NCBI RefSeq assembly: GCF_008831285.2 | Contig: NC_045147.1 | Location: 24,080,981 to 24,144,980 of the forward strand | Length of the DNA: 64,000 bases | DNA from: Nymphaea colorata | Taxonomy: Eukaryota > Streptophyta > Magnoliopsida > Nymphaeales > Nymphaeaceae | Direction: 5' to 3' | Shown here: positions 36,457-48,738 of the stretch, one piece after another | Position numbering within the stretch: the first letter of the stretch is position 1 | Layout of the letters: every line of letters begins with the position of its first letter | Program-made: the position numbers and the translations under genes | Notes under the pieces: model-generated | What the model was told of the DNA's origin: nothing | What the model saw: only the letters and a program-made list of their open reading frames with translations | The model's database searches: none

Positions 36457-39400
36457 ATGGATGCCGATTCATGGGCCGCTCGCTTCTCTGCATCCAAGCG
36501 TCATCAATCGGGCCTCCAAATCCGTTCTGGTATGTCGGGTCCTCTCTCTCTTCTTGAAGTTTTTGCCTTCTTTTATTTGCGGGATCCTGTGAGCTTCTTT
36601 TTGAGTCATTTTTGGTTTTGGGCTTTCATTCATTAGGGGCTTTCGTCGTTTTTCTGTTCAGGTGCGGATCTTCAATTGACTTTTGATGATTTTGATGGGG
36701 AAGAGGATCTCCGTGCGGAGTTCCCCTGCCCGTTTTGTTCCGAGGATTTCGATATTGTAGGGCTTTGCTGCCATATAGATGATGAGCACTCCATCGAAGC
36801 GAAAAATGCGGTGACTTTTCATCTTTTTGCTATGCTTTAATTTTTTTGTTTTCCTTGTTTGGTTTGTAATGGCATCGATTTTATTCCGTCTGCCTGTCTG
36901 ATTGTTCTTTAGTCCGTTCAGGCTTACATGAAATGAATCTAATGTGAAGACAGGGTATGTAATCGATTATTTACATCATTGAGTAGATTTTTCTACTCGA
37001 GCGCATAACTCTTTTTTTTACTAGAATTGAGTTCTTGAGTTCCAGTTTAATTGGCTTCTTGAACTTTGTGGAAGTTCAATATTGATGCTACCTGAGTATC
37101 TTCCGTTTTGTTAATTTAGCGGTGTGCTGGTGTGGGTGCAGGTTTTTAGCATGGAAGTCGGTAATATTTGTTCCGTAGGACAGCTGTGTATTTTGGTTCT
37201 CTCTTCTAGGGATGTACAATGAGCGGGCGGAGCTCGGGCTTGGCCAGCTCGAACTCGACTTAAATGGACTTGAGCTTTATGAGGTGAGCCCTAGCTCGAC
37301 TCACTTAACTGAGTCCGAGCTCTAGGTCCACTCATGTGAGCTGGTGTCCCTTAATATATATTTTATGTTTTCAAGTGACTAATATATGAAGAACTCTTTC
37401 ATCTTCCAATAACAGGATATACATAGGAGGCTCCCTCCCTATTGATTACCAAAAACAGATATAGAGAGGTAAATCCCCACTTTACACAAAAATATAAAAA
37501 AACCCATAGGGAAACCAATAAAGAGCACATCTATGCACCAATATCTGGATTCTCTACACAGTTTGTTTAAGTTTGAAGTACACAATATTTCACACTAAAT
37601 TGAAAAATGTCCTCTCCAACTTATCGTAACATATATTTAAAATTTTCACATTTTATTTAAGCCATTTGAAGTTTTTGAAATTACAAAAATAAATACTAAT
37701 GTTAAACGAGTCCAATTAAGTTGAATCGAGTCGAGTTCAGCCAACTCGAAGTTGACTCATTTACAAACTCAAATTATCAAATAAGCTCAAACTCAACTCA
37801 TTTAACTAATGTGTCGAGCTTAACCGAGCGAGTTTGAGTGGAGCCGGGGTTGTTTTGACTCATTGAACATCCCTAGTCTCTTCTGTCATGAGTTCCTCAC
37901 TATGCTTTGATTTTTTTTTTTTTTTTGGTTCATGTAGAATCCCTTCCATCATAAGAGAACTGATGTGCATCCGCTGTTGTTGTTGCCATCTTTGTTGCTT
38001 GAACAATGAGAAGTTAGTGTGCTGCTAGAGACTTCTGTCAACGCCTTCTCCTGGAGCTTGACTAGGATATATAGAAAGGGTATTCTAAGCTATAGATGAG
38101 CCATTTAGAAGTGGGTTCCAAGGAAAAATTATAAATGTGGGTTCCGTTATCAAATTAGAAGGGTGACTGTTTGATTCTTTTGATAAATCTTCTCATCTGT
38201 CTTCGAATGTTCCCCTGGGAAGATGGATGTCGTATACATTTGTAGGCTCCTTTCTAGCATTTTGACGTGCGGATCGTTTGATTCACTTGACTGCTATATC
38301 ATTTATTCTTTGTGCTCTTCATTCTTTATCATGAGATCCGCTATTCTTTGTGAACCTGATATTGGTTATAAGTGGGATGTTTGTGCTGTTATGAATCTTT
38401 GACATAATACTATTCTTTGTGAACCTGATATTGGTTATAAGTGGGATGTTTGTTCTGTTATGAGTCTTTGACAGAATAAATCACGGCTTATTTATTCAAA
38501 ATCTTGTTTTCGTTGTGGAGATAATTCTGATCATTTTTAAATACATATATATGTGACTCCTTTTTGAGAACTATACTGATTCCACTGTCATTATTTTTAG
38601 TTAGTAGCTTCCTATTCTAAAATGGACTTTTTTTCTGCTTCCACAGGTATGTCCTGTTTGTGGAACTAGGGTTGGGATGGATATGGTCGGACATATCACT
38701 ATGCAGCACGGGCATTTCTTTAAGATATCCTTTTCCATGAGGTTTGATTGTCATATTATTTTCTGTCAATGGAACTTTTTGTTCTACATATTTTTTGTTG
38801 ATTTCTGTTCATTCTCTCAAGTTCCTAGTCTATTCCGTAAGTTTATTATGCACCTATAAGGTTCTTAGTTCTAATTGTTGAAAATTTTTAGAATCTTTAA
38901 AAGCTTGACTGTTAAAACTATTTCGTCATTCATCCCCCTGTGCATCTTCTAAAACAAATGGTGTATTTGTTATTACAACAGAATATTTGAGTAGGACCAA
39001 GTGATAGATTCTCTTCTTTCAAGTATTATTACGCCTTTCTATTAGGCTTTTTCTGTCATGGACAATGGCACTTGATCCTTCCTGTATGTTGAATAATGAT
39101 GTGGAATAGGGGCAGTGTTTGCCATTATTGCAACCTGAAGTCGTTCATCCTTCTTTCTGTAGCATTTTTTTGGATAATTATGTGAGTCTTCACTACAAAT
39201 CAGTTTGCCATTTAGATGCTACAGTGGGTGATCTTGGTTGGGACGTTTGAAAGTGAGCTCCATTAGTTAAAATATATAGGAGAAAAGGACTCTTCAAAGT
39301 ACAGATTGATGGTTTTACTTTTACCAACCACTAGACATTTAAATTAAAGATTCATTTCTATCGACATGCTATAGGCAGTCTTTTTTGCTTTATTGACATT

Positions 39401-41047
39401 TGAAAATGTAGTAACCTCCATTCCATTTTTTTTAATATTGCCTCTGGATTTTCATATCTTTTCACTTTTGTAGGAGATTTAATTGCACTTTTTTTTAGCC
39501 TAGTTTTCTATTTTTTCTTTCCAAATAGTTTCCAAAATCTTCAAATTTGTTCATGCTTCAATATCCTGTTGTTCCATAAGTTAATGGAAATTTTATGTGT
39601 ATTTCATGCATTCCTTGACGTGAGATTACATGCAGCGCAGAAGAAGATACAGGAAAGGGTCCCATTCCACACTCTCTATATTAAGTAGGGAGCTTCGAGA
39701 AGGGCACCTGCAGTCGCTTTTTGCAGGTTCATCTTGTCCAGTTGCTTCATCCAATACAGCACCTGATCCTTTGTTGTCATCATTCATTTCCAGTATGCCT
39801 ATCGTTGATGTCCTAACAAAGGCAAAATCTGATTCACCGGCCGAGGGGACTTCTGATAAGCAAATCATAGATAAGAAAGAGGCAGAAAGGTGTGTTTATC
39901 TCGCCTTTTGATTTAATATATTTCCCATGTTGATTGCCACTCATGCTGATTGCTGCATGAATCCCTTGAAGGCAGAATGAAGTATGCGAGTTGAATTCAT
40001 GCATGGTTCAATATCTTGTGTTTCAGAACTTGATTGCTGTTCCTGGCAATTATTTTGTTTAAGGAACTATATACCTTAAACAATGTCTCTTTAAGTCTTT
40101 ATCATGATTGCAAGGAATTGTATATAAATGTGTTAGCTTTCTTCTGATCATAATGTATATGAAGTTCCAGATGCTTTTCATCTGATCACAGTGTAGGTAA
40201 AGTTGAAGGTGCCATTCTAACCGTTGCTTACATACAATCTTCTGGTTGCAAGGTCTGCAATTAATTTGGTCGTCATGAGATTGTAATCAGCCTTCAAATG
40301 CTATATGAAAGTGCGATGCTTTGTCAAGTGAACTGGTTCAGGTTATGGGGATAGTCTTGACTTACATGAACATGTGATAATTTGTCTAAGTGGACTAGTC
40401 TTAGTGACCGATATTAGTCTTGACCTATCGCATTCCACCTTCCTACTCTGATCAAAGTGTAGGGACCATGTGGTTAGATCTTGGCATGCTAGTGTTCACT
40501 TTGCCATAGATGTTATTCTCGCTGACATTACATTTTGGCATGCTAGTGGTTACTTTGCTATGCAATTTCTACTAGCTAGCATGAGTGTTTGTGTGTATGG
40601 GTTATCTTGTTTCACTTTTTCACATCTGTATGCGATACTAGCCACCTCATACATATGATGCAGCTTCTAATGCAATTTTATTGAAAGTGGGACGTGACAC
40701 CTGCCTTTGCATGCTATCAGGATTATTCATGATGGCATGACCAAATCATTGTGGTGTATAAACTAGTGTTTATGAGCATCTTATATAACCAATACACGAG
40801 ATAATGGAGGATGGATTCATGACCGTAGTCATCCTTCTCTATGTTGCTTCTTGTAGAATACCTATTTGAATCAGGTTGATGGCAAAGCAATTTGATTTGA
40901 GTCGAGGTTATCAGGCTAACCTATGGAAACCCACAATGTTTTAGGGGAGAACCAGCTTTACCTGATGAGGAGCAGGAGGAGAGGGCTCGTAGATGCAGCT
41001 TCGTGCAGGAGCTCTTGCTCTCAACGATTTTTGAGGACACGTTATGA
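36457..41047 (+). CDS. Di19 (dehydration-induced 19) zinc-finger protein
   Basis: Five coding exons: 36457-36529, 36662-36810, 38647-38724, 39630-39889 and 40945-41047, giving 220 residues, the usual Di19 length (about 206-225). Domains: N-terminal MDADSWAARFSASKRHQ; paired atypical Cys2-His2 fingers, CPFCSEDFDIVGLCCHIDDEH (C47, C50, H62, H67) split around the exon 2 end by CPVCG…HITMQH (C76, C79, H90, H95); a basic nuclear-localisation patch RRRRYRK (103-109) and HSTLSILSRELREGHLQSLF; and a C-terminal Di19 tail RCSFVQELLLSTIFEDTL. In Arabidopsis, Di19 proteins are nuclear, bind promoter DNA, and are induced by drought, salt and ABA. The third intron (38725-39629) is of the U12 AT-AC class. 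The second holds a hAT-like insertion. A candidate AATAAA lies at 41449-41454. Confidence 0.95.
37207..37875. mobile_element. Non-autonomous hAT-like transposon, 669 bp, in Di19 intron 2
   Basis: The terminal inverted repeats TAGGGATGTACAATGAG (left) and the reverse complement of CTCATTGAACATCCCTA (right) differ at one base of 17. They are flanked by 8-bp direct repeats, CTCTCTTC (37199-37206) and GTCTCTTC (37876-37883), 7 of 8 identical. The subterminal regions repeat AGCTCGA/ACTCGA-type words on both strands, as in hAT elements whose transposase binds such motifs. No transposase coding capacity. Confidence 0.8.
38341..38478. repeat. 69-bp tandem duplication in Di19 intron 2
   Basis: Copies at 38341-38409 and 38410-38478, both starting CTATTCTTTGTGAACC, with only a few substitutions. 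Confidence 0.9.
38725..39629 (+). other. U12-type AT-AC intron of the Di19 gene
   Basis: The intron begins ATATCCTTTT directly after the Lys100 codon (TTTAAG|) and ends GAGATTAC|. It has a full-consensus U12 branch site, TTCCTTGAC at 39611-39619; the branch adenosine at 39618 is 11 bases from the 3' splice site. Splicing here is phase 0 and gives FFK|MQRRRRYRKG, which keeps the family sequence. No GT-AG choice gives a correct frame. Confidence 0.92.
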
Positions 41048-44000
41048 AAGAAGCTACTATATGGTCGCCACTCTCTATCTCTGGTTAAAGCGTTTCTGCT
41101 AGTTCCTTGGAACATGATGTCAACCATCCATCCTGTTCAAGAGGGAGTAGCGGCTCTTGCTTGCTTCAACTGGAGCGGGAACCCGTCATCTTCTTCTACA
41201 TGGTAAGGAGTGTCCTGGGTTAATAGTATTCGAGAACTGTTGATAAGTAGGGCAGGTATGTGTAATATTTCTATTTCAGAGACCAGTAGAAATAGCTTCT
41301 CTTGTTTAAAGGGAAACAACTTCTTGTAGTGAAGTACAACGTGCTTCATATGCCTGGCCAGTTGCCTTGATGTGTTTTATATCACCTCAACACGGCATTT
41401 TTCACGAAAAGCGTTCGCTGTACATGATTGGAAACGTATTTCTTATTAAATAAATAGATCAGATGTTTGTCTCTTAAACACATTTGAAGAGGTCAGAAAT
41501 TATGCCTTCCAATTGGGTTTAACCAAAAGCATGGTAAGATCATAGTGAGGTTCGTCATGATGATGTTTTTTCGAGACAGGAAAACGCCCACTGTGGTCAA
41601 TTCATTGCCCATCCTAATTCAGAATGTTGGAACCCAAAAAAATTTAGAATCCTGTTATTTTATGTCTGCGGATGTACCGGTATAATTGGTTTCAGGTCAT
41701 GAGAAGACATATAAGGTTGCTGAAGATTTATCTGTTATAGTAATGAATGGAGATCAAGCGCAAGCGTATTACTTGGTGCACCGCCGTAGTAATTACTAGC
41801 TTTTTCCTTGATTTTTTCGTGTCCTTTCACACCTTTTCCGGGACCGTGTTTCGGGCAGATGCTTCTTTTGTTGGCGATTCCCTCATGCTTGGAGGTTATG
41901 TGTGCGCTTTTAAAAATGCCCAAAACAGAGGAGAATTTCCTACCAAGAGAACAATGTAAAAAGGCCTGAAGACTAACCTGGAACAGAAGGTAGTAGACGT
42001 CCCTGGAATGCCTGTAGCTCCAATCTCCAACCAAGCTGGTCCTGCCGTGCCTCTACTGGTCACTGCTTCTGTTGCTCTTCACAATAAACTGCTGTCAGAA
42101 GAAAAGCCAGATTGGCAACTGGCCTGGGGTGGTGATGGGTGGGCCATTTCTTCCCTCGAGAGATCGTATTTGAAATGGGACGCAGGGGTGAATGCAGTTT
42201 CCAGTTTCCCTTCTTTGGCGTAACTTGTGGACCCGGATCGAGATTCAACCCAGTAGTTTTTCCTCTTTGATGGTTCTGATTTGTTTGTATTTCACGAGGG
42301 GCGAGGCCACCTTTTATCCTTTGTCTTCCGGGTTTAGTTTTTTGTTTTTCAGGACTTAGGTTAGCCTCTTCCGCGTTTAGAGCTTTTTCAGGACCGCTTG
42401 TAGATTAGCACCTGCAGGAATCTCACCAAAGGCAAGTTTCGTGCAAATGTCAAAACGGTACTAGCCAAATCAGATTAGTTTTTTTGTATGCACAGACTTC
42501 TGTTCGTGAAACTGTAAGATGGGTATTGATTTATACAGTAAGAAGTCCAACCCAAACGAATTTTACTTGGTCGAGAGACGGTAAAATTTAATGCGGGTCT
42601 AAATTGTGGATTTGACGTTTGGATATTATTTGATCACAATTGGATATAGATCTAATTGTTAATCAAATTTCATTTATTTCATTACTGCTTTGGCGCCAAG
42701 TGACATGATGTTGGAGAAACGAGTGGGCCACGGAGCTGTTTGGTTTTGCGAGTGAAGAAAGCATATCGCCACCATACACCTGATTCATTCCAGAGAGGGC
42801 AGGAGACAGTAGTACCGACTTGTGGGACGGAATCACAACACTGATTCGGATCAGTTCTGACAGAGCAAATCGAGTTCCAACAGATTGATCGGCCTTTTCT
42901 TTTGCAATGTCAAAAATCTGGCTGAACCCAAACTGGGTAAGTTCACGCTTTGGCCCATTTTGACAATGGGCTAACTCGAGCCCAAGTTCATAGTGATTGG
43001 GCTCCAGAATGCATCGACTAAAAAGTTTTGGGCTGCTGTTTAATGAATTAATTTCCTTCCGCGAGAATATATCTTCCCAAGCTTGTACGAGTCAACCGAA
43101 ACCAATACACATACAGCAACAAAGCAAATATATCGGTAACTCAAAACATTTGAAGACCCTATATTGAGTCCCAACATTGCCACTCTTGTCTTAACTTCAT
43201 CATCTCTGGGGTCAGTTTCTTTTTGTTGTCGTCAGTTTTCTAAAGCTACATTAATTTCCTCCTACACCATCAAGTTAAGGGGAAAACAGTATAAGCCTGA
43301 GGCAGACAAAGAGCCTCAGCACTCCTTATTTTGAAAGATGCAACTATCCTCTCGTTCCATTCTTCCATTTTGAAATATGCAACTATCTGCTCGTTCCATT
43401 CTTCCATTTTAGTAGCGACAGAAACTAAGAACTAAGAAGCTAACTGCCCATAGCGTGACAAAACGTTGCCAGGAATGTTAGTAATGGAATGGCTTTTAGC
43501 ACGATGCCATACGCTCACTAGTTGAAGAAATCATATTTAGCCCCATTTCGATTCTTTACTTGGAAGTACCTTTGGCTTGTGAGGCACAAGGAAAAACATA
43601 ATTGTTAACGTGTACACAACAATGCTATCTGTAGTCACGGAACGTTCACTTTGAACTTGAAATAAAGATGATAACGATGTCTCAGTATGAAACATTATCG
43701 ATATCACAGTATATTGGAGTGTACTGACGAGGAGCGGAATGATAGAGGGATTATACAGTTTTCTATGTCTTTCTGTTTTTAGAATCTAGTTAAATTAGTT
43801 TAGACTAGTTTTTTTTTTTTTTTTTTAAAAAAAAGGATGCCATGCCAATGCGTTACGAATTGATATGGCAGCCGACATATTTACAACAATGCTGGGAACG
43901 GTTTCTTTGATATTTATCCCGATAAATTCACCCAAATCTGGGGGCCCCACTTATCCACATAAGCGAAACGACCCTGACCGGCTGGAAGCGTTTTAACATG

Positions 44001-44518
44001 GAAACCCAAACAGTAGAAAGTTCTCCGTCCCACCTTCCTCACAGGTTTCCTAGTTTATAAAATTTTAACTATAGAAACCGCCAAATCCACACCGGACTGA
44101 TGGTCCGCAAGTAGACCGCGATAACGCAATATTTGATAGCAAGAGTAACTTGAGATGGAAAAAAAGAAGACAAATGGAAAAGTGAATGAAAAGGTCGTAT
44201 CCAATCTTATTTCCTATATTCATGTATCGCCCTGATTACAACTCCCACGAAGTCGATTGCTTCACACCTGTATATAAGGTAAGTCCGCAAATTGGATGGG
44301 GACAAAACAGATCCCATCACTTGCACGATCATTATGCAGAAAGACAATGTGAATAAAATTCTACCGATCGACAATCATACAACTGTTGGGAGATTTTCTA
44401 CAAAAAAAACCACAAATAAAAAAAAAATAATAATAATAATAAACTGCCAAGGAGGTTAAGACTAGTTGACTTAATGAAAAACAAGCCAACATGAAGAATT
44501 ACGCTGTGTGTGTGCTTT
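41048..44518. other. Intergenic between the convergent Di19 and RING/PHD genes
   Basis: The first 400 bases are the Di19 3' UTR and the last 200-300 bases should be the 3' UTR of the minus-strand gene. A 39-bp tandem duplication lies at about 43329-43406 and a T18A8 run near 43809-43834. Open frames at 41735-42223 on either strand have no recognisable domain. Confidence 0.5.
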
Positions 44519-47500
44519 TCAAGAGTTTAAGACACTCTTCATGATCTTCCGCACCACCCCACCTACAAAGTTATTGAAGCAATTGAAGCAGCAATGCCTC
44601 GCCAAATTTGCCAAACCAAAACTATCTGGTGTGTGACAACAACTTGGTGGTTGAACCACTATAGCCATACTGCTTGAGCACTTGTATCCATAAGCGGCCA
44701 CAATTGTGTGGGTTGATCTCCGCGCAATATCCTTGAACTCACAACGATCTATATTGAGCAATCAAAACCGATGGTTAGCATGAAACATGACTCTCACAGC
44801 AACATTAAAAAACACGAGTTTTCATCAAAACCCGTACAGCTACTACTGCAATGTAACAGGATTGTACGTAAATCATACTCGGGAAACGGCAGACATTCTA
44901 GTGGAACCAGGTCTTGCACCTACTTTTGACCCTTCCAACACATGAAAACGAAATAATACATAAAATGGACAATATCTGTAGTCGACAAAAAATAAGATCA
45001 AATTTTGCATAACCAATAAGAAAAAAGGGAACAAAAATTTGCATTCGGTTTCTGGTCATGGGCAACCACGATCACATTTTGAAGAGAACAACCGAAAAGT
45101 AGAATATTCCAAACATATTTAGCGTTCCATTTTCAATAGAATTTCAGCGCCATCCATGAGTTTGAACCTTATCCTAATTCCTAAACTATGTTTACCATTA
45201 ATACTTGGTAGTTTACCAGGTACAGTACACTCTTCTGAGCATTTAATGAACTGTATCTACGAATATATCCGGAGGTGCCCATAGTAGTAGTGATTCTTGT
45301 GAACTATCGTGCGAAAGCAAAGTTATCCCAAACATCTTGAATTGATGTTTAACGTCACAACTCCCATCTGCTCATGCAAAAACACACACATCCACACAAG
45401 GATACGCATACTCTTAGGAAAAAACACTACTCGCAAAAATATTTCAAATTTAGCGCCAACTATGTTACTGTTTTTTCTGCAAAGAACATGCTCAAATCAA
45501 ATCAGAAAATTATCCGAAAGTATTTCGTGGAGTACTTCAACAGTCCCTCGTAAATGAAGATCTAACACCCGAACACCGGTTTCAACTGCTCAAAACTTTG
45601 GAATATGAGGATTCAATGCATAAATGCAACATGTGTTTAGAACCATAGCAGCGGTATCAATACATGAAAGGAAGAACAGGTTAAAAGGAAAAATGATGAT
45701 TGTGGAGAGACTTGCCTATATGAGCATCTCTGGCAAAAGATTTGAGATGACGTTTAACCAAGGTGCAGACCTGCTCTTTTACATCTTGCAATTGTGAACT
45801 CTTTCCCTCATTTAACCCAACGATAGGGCCTTTTTCTACACCTTGTGTTCCGTCAGAATATACCACTTCTGAATGAACTACCTCCGCCTGATTGTGGAAC
45901 GCATTGCTGCCATCCGCATTGACAGCAGTGCAGCTGACTAAGCACCAAGTGTCAGAACTGTCCAAACTCGAATTTTTACTAGAAAAGAATTCCCTGTTTT
46001 GCAGTTGCCTTGAGGAGCTTTCTCCAAAGCTATCTGCCAAACCGAAAGTGCCAAATCTGCCACCACCATTATCAACATGATCACAAAGACCATCATGTTC
46101 CAATCCTCCAAAACCTTCCTTTTCTCCATCATCTTCCTCGATTTCAAATTTGCTTGCATCACTTCCAAAGGTTGCATTTATTGGCATATTTCTTATATCA
46201 GCTAAATCAAGAGTTTGACCCATCCTGTTATTAGTTATCAATCTGTGGATCTGGTGTCTTAACGTGCGCCTACTCATTACAGTTGAAGCACCAAACCCTG
46301 ACACCTGTGATGTGATCCCAAGATCTTCACAGAAGGGAGATTGAGGAGACAAATCACCCCTTCGACAGGGATAATGAACTGGCGAGGTTATTAAACATTC
46401 AGAGACAGAATAGGAAGGCATAGGAATGTCCAAACCACCACTGCCAACAGACCCGTCAGAAAACAAACTACAGTCAGCAAGCTGATCTGTCGTAGGATCT
46501 TGGTCCCGTTGCAAGTTTGATGCTCTGAGGTCAAAAGTCTTGCAACATTCACAGTACCAATTGCCTTCAGGAACTTCTCTTCCAAGACCAACACAGTAAG
46601 TATGAGCAGAGGAATCACAGATATCACAGAGCAGCATAAGGTTATCATCACCCTCCTCGTGGCATACCATACAAACTATGTTTGCATAAGGATCTAGATA
46701 GCTCCTCAGCTCCTCTTCAGATGGTTGGTAAACCTGACAAGACAAATAGAAAAACAGAAAGGCAGCAATTTCATTTTAAATGCACCAAAACGAAAGTTAA
46801 GGCCATTAACCAATAAAGTTCCAAATGAGCTAAAAAGCCGATATGCTACAAAAAGATATTGACTCAGATTTGGTGCAATTGATGCAAGTTTGCAAACATC
46901 TAGTTCCAAGTGCTTGTTTATAATATTGATTGGGAGGAAATGAATGACCCAGAGGTCGCATCCAAACACTCTTAATTTCTCTCTTGAACGCTGAAAAGTG
47001 CACCTATCCTAAACACGTCTCCACGAGAGTGAAGACAAAAATTTTTCTTTTAGATATTCTAGATGCACAACACGCTGACCCTAAGACCCACTTTACGACA
47101 AGGTTGAACACAAAAGAAACAAACAAACGAAGTCAAAATTCTTGAAAGAATCTGGCTCCACAAGAAGCCCATTTACAACCTGGTCCAGAGCATATACAGT
47201 AGAAAGATTTTTGAGGGCACTACTACTTCGGCCCCTGATTCAACATATGCATGCCTTTTCATGTCGTTCATATGCATTCGACACCAAGCAGATTAGACCT
47301 AAAGACGAAATTGCTCATACAACCAACTTCAGCCAAGTCCAGAAGTCCTCCAACCCATCCAGAACTGCAAGCTACATAAGGTGCAAAATGCACTTGGAAC
47401 AAACTGCGGCAAGTCATGCAGTTTCAGTTACCTCTCAATTTTTGCAACTCATCTACCGCACAAATAATTTATAATGGTAACTTAGTCATAAGATTTCAAT

Positions 47501-48738
47501 ACATACATATAAGGCAAAATCGTATGTTACGATATCAGGCAGGGTCCTGACACTTTAGTAAAAATTGTCGGCCCCTTTTCTCTTCAAAGAGAAAATTCTA
47601 CAGCCTTTTTTTATTTTGAATTCAAGGTTTTAACAATCCTACACCTAAAATTGGGAGGCAGAGGAGAATTAAAAGCAGAGTAATGAAAGTCTACAGGCCG
47701 TCATAAGGAAAAGTAAGCTACCTGGTTCCTGCGGGGTACTCTAATTGATACATCTCCAATTCCCCATTTTGAAGATTTATTGATGGATACAAAGCGCTGC
47801 TTGCACATCGGGCAACGAGATTCCACCTTCGACCACTCCATAATACAAGCAAAACAGAAGAAATGATCGCAACAGTTCAGCGTACCACGAACGGTCTCCC
47901 TTCGTTCTTCCGATAGACAAATGCCACAGACTTGCTTACACAAATTCAAGGTCTTTGCGTTGCCGTTGTCGTCGGCTCCATCAACTTTTGCAGCCCGCTT
48001 CGACCTCCTTCCTTTCTGTAACTGATGTTCAGATTGACAAGCAGCCTGACGCTTCCTCAACCACCGTGAACTTCGCGAACGAGTTTCTAACGTTCCACCA
48101 ACGGACAAATCTGTTAGCACATCAATTTCAGCATCAGAAACTATGAAATCCGAGTCCGAATCCAATGGAGGCTCTGGTTTCCTGGTCCGCCTAGTTTGTT
48201 TTTTGACGCATTTAGTCTTCAATCTTGTCCTCTTCCTACCAAGCCTTTCTCCACCCGCTAGAAAACCATCTTCTGGTTTCATTATCCTCCTCTTCACGTG
48301 CCTCTTCCTCTTATTCGTAACCCTGGACTTCAGAACGGTCTTCCGGCTAGTAGAACTCGCCACGTTTCTAGTCCTCTTGTTCCTCGCCTGCTTATTGACC
48401 AACGCCTTCCGCACAACAACCGATTCCTCATCCTCGGTGATATACTCCATTCCGGGATCGAATTCTTCGTCGTCTTCATCGACTTTCTCGCGGGAAAGTC
48501 TGCCTCTTCTTTTCCACCTCCTCACTCCAAGCCTCGACAATTTCCTTCTCGGGTTCTTCCGTCTAGCTTTTGCGTCTGACTCGTCGGAGCTGCTCAATCC
48601 ATCGTGACCGTCATCAGCGTGATCCATGTCATCATTGTCTTCATACTCATCCACCACAAAATCCTCATCAGAATCGTCCGAGCAATAGATTCTCCTCCTC
48701 TTCCTCCCCCCTCTCCCCGAACTCTTTCCCCGATTCAT
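44519..48738 (-). CDS. PHD and RING finger domain protein (PHRF1-like E3 ligase)
   Basis: Three exons on the minus strand, 48738-47722, 46733-45716 and 44748-44519, give 754 residues. Exon 1 encodes a long acidic and basic N-terminus (KRRRIYCSDDSDEDF; KRKRHVKRR at about 143-151, nuclear-localisation-like) and a C3HC4 RING finger, CGICLSEERRETVRG to CPMCKQRF (C271-C312). Exon 2 opens with VYQPSEEELRSYLDPYANI and a PHD finger (C360-C403, with CMVCHEEGDDNLMLLCD and NWYCECC), then a long serine-rich linker. Exon 3 encodes the conserved tail CEFKDIARRSTHTIVAAYGY. RING followed closely by PHD is the PHRF1 arrangement. The RING predicts ubiquitin ligase activity and the PHD predicts binding to histone H3 tails, so a chromatin role is inferred. 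Exon 2 ends at a GC donor. The start is the first ATG after a GA repeat. Confidence 0.92.
44749..45715 (-). other. GC-AG intron of the RING/PHD gene
   Basis: On the gene strand, exon 2 ends ATAG| and the intron begins GCAAGT, the standard context for the minor GC donor class, and ends ATATAG|. The junction is phase 1 and gives DAHI|D|RCEFKDIARR, continuing the family. A GT donor giving this frame was not found. Confidence 0.85.

Noticed and set aside
38734-38760. GT donor for Di19 intron 3 (ATGAG|GTTTGA) in place of the AT-AC site
   Set aside because: It leaves phase 2, which does not fit the acceptor before CGCAGAAGAAG or any nearby AG in the coding frame; the AT-AC choice fits frame, consensus and branch site.
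41735-42223. Overlapping frames on both strands after Di19
   Set aside because: No domain or splice pattern; strands contradict each other.
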